Assembly (NCBI GenBank): GCA_030512295.1
Contig: JAULSR010000005.1
Coordinates: 124,001-188,000, forward strand
Length of the DNA stretch: 64,000 nucleotides
Direction: 5' to 3'
Source: Bombardia bombarda
Lineage: Eukaryota; Ascomycota; Sordariomycetes; Sordariales; Lasiosphaeriaceae
Shown: positions 57,791 through 64,000 of the stretch, piece by piece
Numbering within the stretch: the stretch's first letter is position 1
Layout of the letters: each line of letters starts with the position of its first letter
The notes under the pieces: generated by a model
The model's database searches: none
What the model was told of the DNA's origin: nothing
Seen by the model: the letters and a program-made list of their open reading frames with translations, nothing else
Made by a program: the position numbers and the translations under genes

Positions 57791-59200
57791 TCAAGGCCCA
57801 GTGCTCGTCCCACCTGGCGCATCATTGTTGTTCGAAAGCGTCACCATGACGCGCTGGTTGCATATATCAATAAACTGCTCAAACTTTTTGATGATTTGAT
57901 CCTTATCACGCAGTTTGGCCTTCAAGTCTTCAATCTCCTTCTTGCTCGCTTCTTCCACCTTTCTCAGCTCCTCACGCGCCCTGGAGATCTCTTGGCGGAG
58001 ATCTGAGCGGATCCGTTCCTCGGCAGACGGGTGCGGCTTACTGTATATAGCCGGCCTCTCCTCAGCAATGCCGGCCGCCACCTTTTGCGGGTTTCTATTT
58101 ATGGCCGCCCGCGCATTGTAGATGTCCCGCGGCAACAGGGGCACGTGCGGACTCTCGCGCTGAAGAATCTCCAGCGTCTGGCTTACACCGACACCTATTG
58201 GACCAGTCAGTCAGTATGGGCTGAGGAGTTGAGCTGGCTACAATTGTGCTAATGTGCCAAGAAAAGGTTGAAAAGAAAATGAGAGAAAGGAACACGTACC
58301 ACTATCCTTCAGCTGCTTTACGGCCGCCACCATCTTGCTGTCTAGTTTCCTCGCAGCAGGATGCAAGAGCGGGCTCTCGCTAGGCCCGTGGTTGTGCACC
58401 AGATGATTCGGATCAGGGCGGTACCGCACGGTCCACTGCGTGCGCTGCTCGATCGCGAAGAAGCCAAACTGGCAGTCACACTTGCGCGACGTAGTCTTGC
58501 GCTTGCGCATCTCGGGGCTGACACGCCGCGGGGGCTTGCCCGCGCGATCGCACACAAAAAGGACTTTCTTCAGGCCCGGTACCGTCTTCTTGGACCGGCC
58601 AATGACAATAGCATAGCCGACCGATGTGCAATATGACAAGACGTGCTTATGGACGTCTTCCAGTGTCGTAAAGCTCCCACCTTCTGGGGGAGCCGACATC
58701 ATGGTGCCCATTGGCTCACGGGGAACAAACGGTGTGGCCTCGAGCATTTTAGCTCCCAAAGTCGTATCTCCCTCTCCGGACTCGTCCTGGCTTCCCAGGT
58801 CCATCTCATCGTCATGGTCTCGGTCGTGGGGCGGCTCCACAGGCTCGGGCTGGGGAGGGGTAGGCTGTTGCTGGACTTGCTGGACCTTTTGGACCTTTTG
58901 GACCTGCTGGACCTGCTGGATCTGGGGATCTGTGGGGGGCTGGGGGTAGTACGGGCTGCTGCTGCTGCTGTTGTTGTTGTTGTTGTTGTTGCTGCTGCTG
59001 TTGGGGTGCAGGATGTGGGGCCGGGTGCTGAGACAAGATGGAGCTCTCGCTCTGAACGGACTGGCTCAGGGGGTGTTGCTGGATCAGTGACTGGGTGCTC
59101 ATGGGCGGCTGGCTTATAGGCGGCTGACTGAGCTGGCTGAGCGTTGGTTGGCTAAGGGGCTGGGTTAGGGGCGGCTGGCTGAGCGGGGGCGGTTGTTGTT

Positions 59201-59246
<46 letters not shown>

Positions 59247-59672
59247 TTGTTGTTGTTGCTGTTGCTGCTGTTGCTGCTGGCTCAACTGCTGCGATATAGG
59301 TTGATTCAGGGACTGCTGGAGGTAGGTGAGGGGCGGATTGGGCTGCTGCATCTGGCGGGATACGGGGGCGCGATGGCGCGGGCCGGAAACCGCGGGCAGC
59401 TGAGGTTGGGGTGGTCGTGCGGCATTTTGAACGCTCGCGACGGTGTTGACCTGAGACGGCGTCGACGACGTGAAGATGTGATGCGAGTATGCACCGGGCG
59501 GGGGCTGCTGCGGTGCATAGGCCTGTGGTTGATACGACGACGCGTGCTGGGAAAGGGAGGGCGACGACTTGTTGGCGACGTTGGGGTTGAGTGGCGCCTG
59601 GTAGCTTCGTCGAATGGTGCCGACACCGTTGGTGAAGGAGAGGCCCGGGTGGCCAGCATTCGCCGTGGACAT
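57791..59672 (-). CDS. Gln-rich FAR1-type DNA-binding protein, probable frameshift in the second poly-Q tract
   Basis: Exons 59672-58300 and 58194-57791 (intron 105 nt, GTACGT, CTGAC repeated, ATAG) encode about 590 aa once a frame change is allowed. The N-terminal 250 residues are Gln/Pro-rich, with two CAG/CAA tracts at about 59193-59280 and 58965-59012. A FAR1/WRKY-GCM1-type zinc domain follows: FTTLEDVHKHVLSYCTSVGY, then VLFVCDRAG, RKCDCQFGFF and HLVHNHGPS, giving C, C and H-x-H ligands. The C-terminus is a long coiled coil (AEERIRSDLRQEISRAREEL onward). FAR1 domains derive from Mutator-like transposases. No transposase catalytic core is present, so this looks like a domesticated transcription factor. 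The frame before the second tract (SQHPAPHPAP) and after it (YYPQPPTDPQIQQVQQV) differ by one base. Confidence 0.75.
58965..59012. repeat. Second CAG/CAA tract of the FAR1-type gene (site of the frame change)
   Basis: Mixed CTG/TTG units on the plus strand. The coding frame entering the tract (poly-Gln) is not the one leaving it toward YYPQPP. Confidence 0.8.
59193..59280. repeat. First CAG/CAA (poly-Gln) tract of the FAR1-type gene
   Basis: About thirty TTG/CTG/GTTG-phase units read as poly-Gln on the minus strand, without a frame change. Confidence 0.9.
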
Positions 59673-61940
59673 GGTGTGTGCCCGAGAATAAAAGACAGAC
59701 AAGAAGAAGATAAGATATGGGAACGAGCGACCTGGAAACGCAGAAAAAGGCTACCTTAACTTTACAACTCCTGGGTCTCGACCCTTTTGTCGCTCCCTTG
59801 AGCAAATCGTGGACGGGCGGGCGTGTACCGAGTGGGTGGGTGTGGGATTGACCGACGAGCACGCTGGAGATGGGACGAGAGGGTGATGTACTGGGGAGGG
59901 AGGGTGTAAAAACTGAATGGGCCGGGTCACCCCCTGAGGAAGAAACGGTGGAAATGCGGAGCCACACAGTTTGCACAACAGACGCACACGCGCCTTTGGG
60001 CGAAGCGGCACGGGTGCAATGGCTTGGTAGAGACAGCAGCTAGCCAATCAGACATGGAAACACTCTCCCTGTTTAGGCTTGCAGGCCGGGCCCACCTCTG
60101 GCCCGCTTCATCAGCACCCACTCCTTGCCCACCACAGCACGCACAGCATGGAAATGCACTAACAAACGGCTGGCGGCGGGGGTAAGATGGAAGGAATTGG
60201 GTGTGAGATCTGGAATTCAGGCTGACAACCGTGATATCTAGTCTACACAAACCACTTATGGCCTGCCTGTTGCCATCGTGATCTTATGAGACAGATAGGA
60301 CCTTGATAATAAAGCATTTATTCATGTAGTATTTGTTGGTGATACTGAAAAGATATATGATAGAATTTGGTATGTATGGAAGCTAATGAACCTAAACATG
60401 CACACATGGACCCTACGGGGCAGGACTCCACGGAGTTGCCCGCAGTCAGGAAAGGTAGGGAGCGTAAAAAGACCAGGGCGTGCATCCAATCACCCACGAG
60501 GTATTCTAGTGTGTTGTACTACACATACCCTAAAGGCAGATCTCCTGACAGGCGCTGCAACTTTATGAGATTCACTTATGGACTGGAAGTATCCGTATGC
60601 ATGTCCATCCATATATAGACTATGGTCGGCACGGATTCATCCTGGTTTCTTCTTTGTTGACTTTGTGGCATTGAACCGTCGACCATTCCTTTCAATTGAC
60701 CGACGGTGTTGCATATCCGCGCTGTTGTTCGACGCATTATCTCCGTTGGCGGGCAACCACCACCCAACCAACCGCCACCTATCTAAGCCAAATGTGTATT
60801 ACAACCAAACCATCCCCATCACGCCCAAGGATATATGTCGGGTCTGCCACCCGCCATTCACGAGGAGACGCATCCGTCCACAGGAACCGCTGGGTGGATG
60901 CGTCTTTGGGCACGATTGGGGCTAATAAGCAGTACTATACTCGTCAAGGCAGGGATCATGGTTGTGGGCTTGTGGCGTCTTTGGGCTCAGCTCCTTCTCA
61001 GCTCACCCGACGACGGGAAAGGGACGACGAACGACCCCTTGAGGCCCCCCCCTTTGAAGTAAGGGCATCGCATCGGTCATCGGTTCCATCGTCCCATCCC
61101 AGCGACAGATTCTAATGGAAACGAATCCGACTCGTCTGCTAGGTAGCAAGAATCTATCACACCGGCGTCACTGGCGGACCGGATCATGCAACGACTTTTC
61201 CACGGCCTGACTTCTGACGGGTTGTTGCATGGGAGCCACCGACCACCGACAACTAGCAGACGACCAGTCATGCTGTGCACCCGTGGCAACCTCTAAGCCC
61301 ATCTCATCACCCGAGCAGGGACCGCCTCTACACAGTATGCTCCTCTATCAGCACTGCCAGGGCATTTCACTCCGTGCGTCCACGGTACAGATTGCATGCC
61401 TTGTCACAAGCAGGTGCAGTGCAGACAGACAGACAGACAAACAGGTCGCAGGCCATCAGCAGGCAAGTACCCTTTCCATCGTGCTTGCCTTACCTGGCTC
61501 CGATGGAGATAACCGGGCAGGCGCGAGGGAGAAGGCAGGTAGATTCGTAGGTGCATAGTACCCTCTCCAGAACAACTAATCGGCGGAAATTGAATCAACA
61601 TCGTTCCTTCCGTGGCTTCATCCCCGCCGTGTCTTCAGTTGTAGCGGAGGTGAAAAGTGGCTCTCCTGATTTCCATGCCCAAGTCTCGGTTGCCGCCGGT
61701 CTTCTCCAACTGCCTGCCACCTTCTGTCTCTCATCCAAAGAAGAAAAGTTTGAAGCTCGCTGCCCGAACCCCGCTCACTCCCTCGCACTCACTCTCGCCC
61801 ACTTTGTAGATTGACACCCAGATCGCCTCCATGCCAATTGACTGCGTGTCAATCGGACAGCTTGCCAGACCTCTCTCCCCCTCGCTATCATTCGCTGGTG
61901 GCAGAGAGTACGGAGCCCAAGACAACCTAGACAACAATCA
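59673..61940. other. 2.3-kb divergent intergenic region
   Basis: The spacer between the FAR1-type gene (-) and the 2EXR-like gene (+) shows an AGAC tetranucleotide run near 61420-61440 and AT-rich DNA at 60230-60380. Open frames are short and overlapping. Nothing else is supported. Confidence 0.5.
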
Positions 61941-63497
61941 ATGCCTGAGCCAGCACCGAAACCAGGCTGGGAAGGCACAATGGCCCTTGGCGAGCAACTC
62001 AAGAGGTCGCCAGCTCTTCGCAGGCCAAAAAGAAACGCCAGGGTTTCGCCAGCTGCAGATGTGAATAGAGATCACGGTAGTGAGGACAATATAGCAAGCC
62101 GGACTCGAGCTCAAGTTCGGGCCCGCTTGCTGCAAGAGGGATCCGGACACGGGCTCGACGGGGCCGCGGTTGTTGTGGATGCTACATCGCTTGCGGCCCG
62201 GGACGATCACGCCTGTCGCCCCGCAGAACCCGGCCGCTTGGCCCTTTCAAGCAACAGACCCAAACGCCCGCCGCGCCATCATCGTCACAAGATACTAAAC
62301 TCCCGTCGTCAGGCCGAAACCACGGGCATCTATGATGACCACTTTGCCGAGTTTGCCGACAACGGTGCACATGGCCACTCACTGGTCCCTTCACTAGGGT
62401 CACAATTAATTTTCAGACCATCCTTCTCCTATGACTCTCTTAACGGTGCCGTGCTAGGGTCATCATCTTCAGGGAACCTACCGGTATCGATGAAATCCCC
62501 AAGATGGTCATTCCTCCACTTCCCCGGCGAGCTTCGCAACATGATCTACGAATACTCGCTGCACTATCCCACCTCGCTCGAGCTCTACTCGGCTTACAAC
62601 CACCGCATCGTCGAGTACTACGCCCAAAAGTCCTCAGACCTAACATTGCAATTTCCCCAGTACAGCGGTATCCTTAAAACACCCACCATCCTGCTCCTCT
62701 GCCGCGCCATCACGGCCGAGTGTCTGTCCATGCTGCGAGCCCAACAATTCGTCATCGACCGCTTCCCTCCCTGGGTGCCCGGCCAGATCCGGCCCCTGCG
62801 CATCTCGCAGTTTATCGGCCGCCAGACGCTCCAGAGCCTGCGAGACATCGAGATCAGGATACCGCTGGGGCACGGATCGTATGGGAGTGGTTGGGTGTGG
62901 GATGACATTCTGAAGGAGCTGCTCGCCATCTGGCGGCAGCGCAACGCTTTTAAGTGCCTGCGCGTCCTCACCGTCATCCATAATCGTGCGCATATCCCCA
63001 TATGGACTAGTCATGAACACGAGCATTTGGAGAGTATTGAGAATGCGGTAAGTTCATGCATATCCACCTAGCCTAACCGACATGTCATTGCTATTATAAG
63101 AGAAGTACTAATAGATGGTTGTTGTTATCATGATACTACAGCTCGACGAATTCAAGTTTGCCAACCCAAATTCGTTGAGACCGGATGTTATTAAGCAAGA
63201 ATACTGGGTAAGTTTATCCTTTGCAAAGCCTGCGAGAATCGACGATAAGAATCCCTACCCATTTATATCTCTTTAACATCTACTCCTTCTCTGCTCTATG
63301 CATATCGATAAGAGCTGTCAATGTTGACATTCCTTTCCGTATAGTTTGTTGATTACGATCGGGCCGTCCTAGCCGAGCCAACCGAAAGAGGTGGTACGTA
63401 TATCTGCGTATCTAGCCCAAGGAAGAATTCGCACAGATTGCGCCTTTCGACTCCCCCTGCTAGACTGCCCCATGATGCTGACACACTACCTGCATGA
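61941..63497 (+). CDS. 2EXR/F-box-like hypothetical protein, three exons
   Basis: Exons 61941-63047, 63142-63207 and 63345-63497 join in frame to 441 aa. Introns are 94 and 137 nt with GTAAGT donors and CAG/TAG acceptors. The N-terminal 170 residues are basic and disordered (SNRPKRPPRHHRHK). A compact domain follows, starting FLHFPGELRNMIYEYSLHYP and continuing PTILLLCRAITAECLSMLR, the 2EXR/F-box-like pattern abundant in filamentous fungi: an Arg-Asn-x-Ile-Tyr helix followed by a Leu-rich helix. Function unknown. Exon 2 (22 codons) and exon 3 rest on splice signals and frame only. An extra donor GTACGT at 63394 leaves the very C-terminus uncertain. Confidence 0.7.
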
Positions 63498-64000
63498 AGA
63501 TCTCTGCGAGACAAATGTGGTCAGGAAGTATCCCGACACGAGACTGTGGCCTGGGAGTTTGTTGGAGTTTATGTGAGACATTGCGTGAGACTCTTGTGGG
63601 CGGTGTTTATTTTTCGAACAGTTTGCGAATATAGGTGTCTGAATTTTGGCGTCAAGTCTTGGAAAGAAAAGGGGGTGGGTCAAGGTCAGAGGCACGAATG
63701 AGATTATGGAGGCAAGTCGAAGTTGTCTAGCTCAGCTCTAGTACACCAAACATATCGCACATAATCAACGGGTCACGAATAGATGAAGAGGGTTTCTTTG
63801 GTCAGGGAGTTGTAGGTTGGGTGGCCGGTTTCGTAGGTTTCGGTTTGGCATATGATAAATATAAACAAACTGTTTGCTATTTAGTTGCTTTCACTTGTTC
63901 GTTCCAAGCATTGCTTTAAGAATGCATTTAGTCATTTTCCATACTTGAGTGCCCTTTTGTTCCTCTGACCCCTCATATCCATAACACCACCGATCAAACC
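63498..64000. other. 3' flank at the right window edge
   Basis: AT-rich sequence after the last stop codon; no gene is seen up to the edge. Confidence 0.5.

Overview
The window is a nuclear segment of a filamentous ascomycete, most likely a Sordariomycete (inference). The introns are short (58-160 nt), with GT(G/A)NGT donors and CTRAC branch points. Coding DNA has GC-rich third positions and stands in more AT-rich, low-complexity intergenic DNA. The proteins include fungal-restricted families: Spo7, Clr5, a DUF1774-like membrane protein, a FAR1-type factor and a 2EXR-like protein.

Layout. 1-6.1 kb: a Cld1/ABHD5-like lipase cut by the left edge (-), Spo7 (+) and an atypical dual-specificity phosphatase (+). 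7.3-13.4 kb: one very long disordered hypothetical gene interrupted by a single in-frame TAG. 16.7-22.1 kb: a disordered hypothetical protein and a membrane-anchored phytase with CACGTG boxes upstream. 22.57-22.85 kb: a tRNA-like Pol III element. 23.8-28.0 kb: a small membrane protein with a probable frameshift, inositol monophosphatase, and histidinol phosphatase (-). 28.5-33.2 kb: a divergent pair, a fused LeuC/LeuD-type hydro-lyase (-) and an isocitrate-lyase/PEP-mutase superfamily lyase (+). This is probably a small dehydratase plus C-C lyase catabolic module with a shared promoter. 33.5-36.4 kb: an unusual tRNA-Arg(CCU) gene, mitochondrial-type phosphopantetheinyl transferase, and a multi-pass membrane protein, all on -. 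39.6-41.5 kb: a Clr5-domain protein. 42.5-55.7 kb: complete cytoplasmic dynein heavy chain (-). 57.8-59.7 kb: a Q-rich FAR1-type DNA-binding protein (-) with a probable frameshift. 61.9-63.5 kb: a 2EXR/F-box-like hypothetical protein (+).

The most notable object is the tRNA-Arg(CCU) gene at 33513-33660. Besides a normal 14-nt anticodon-loop intron it carries a 62-nt insertion in the D-loop. That insertion has spliceosomal-intron features: a GT start, CTGAC followed by CAG, and the size of neighbouring mRNA introns. Removing it leaves exactly the standard AATGGTA D-loop. It lies about 290 bp downstream of the phosphopantetheinyl transferase stop codon on the same strand, so splicing of a Pol II read-through transcript is conceivable.

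Three genes carry apparent one-base frameshifts in homopolymer or microsatellite tracts, and one carries a single in-frame TAG. These may be sequence errors or real lesions. Exon boundaries were read by eye; domain calls come from family motifs, not searches.
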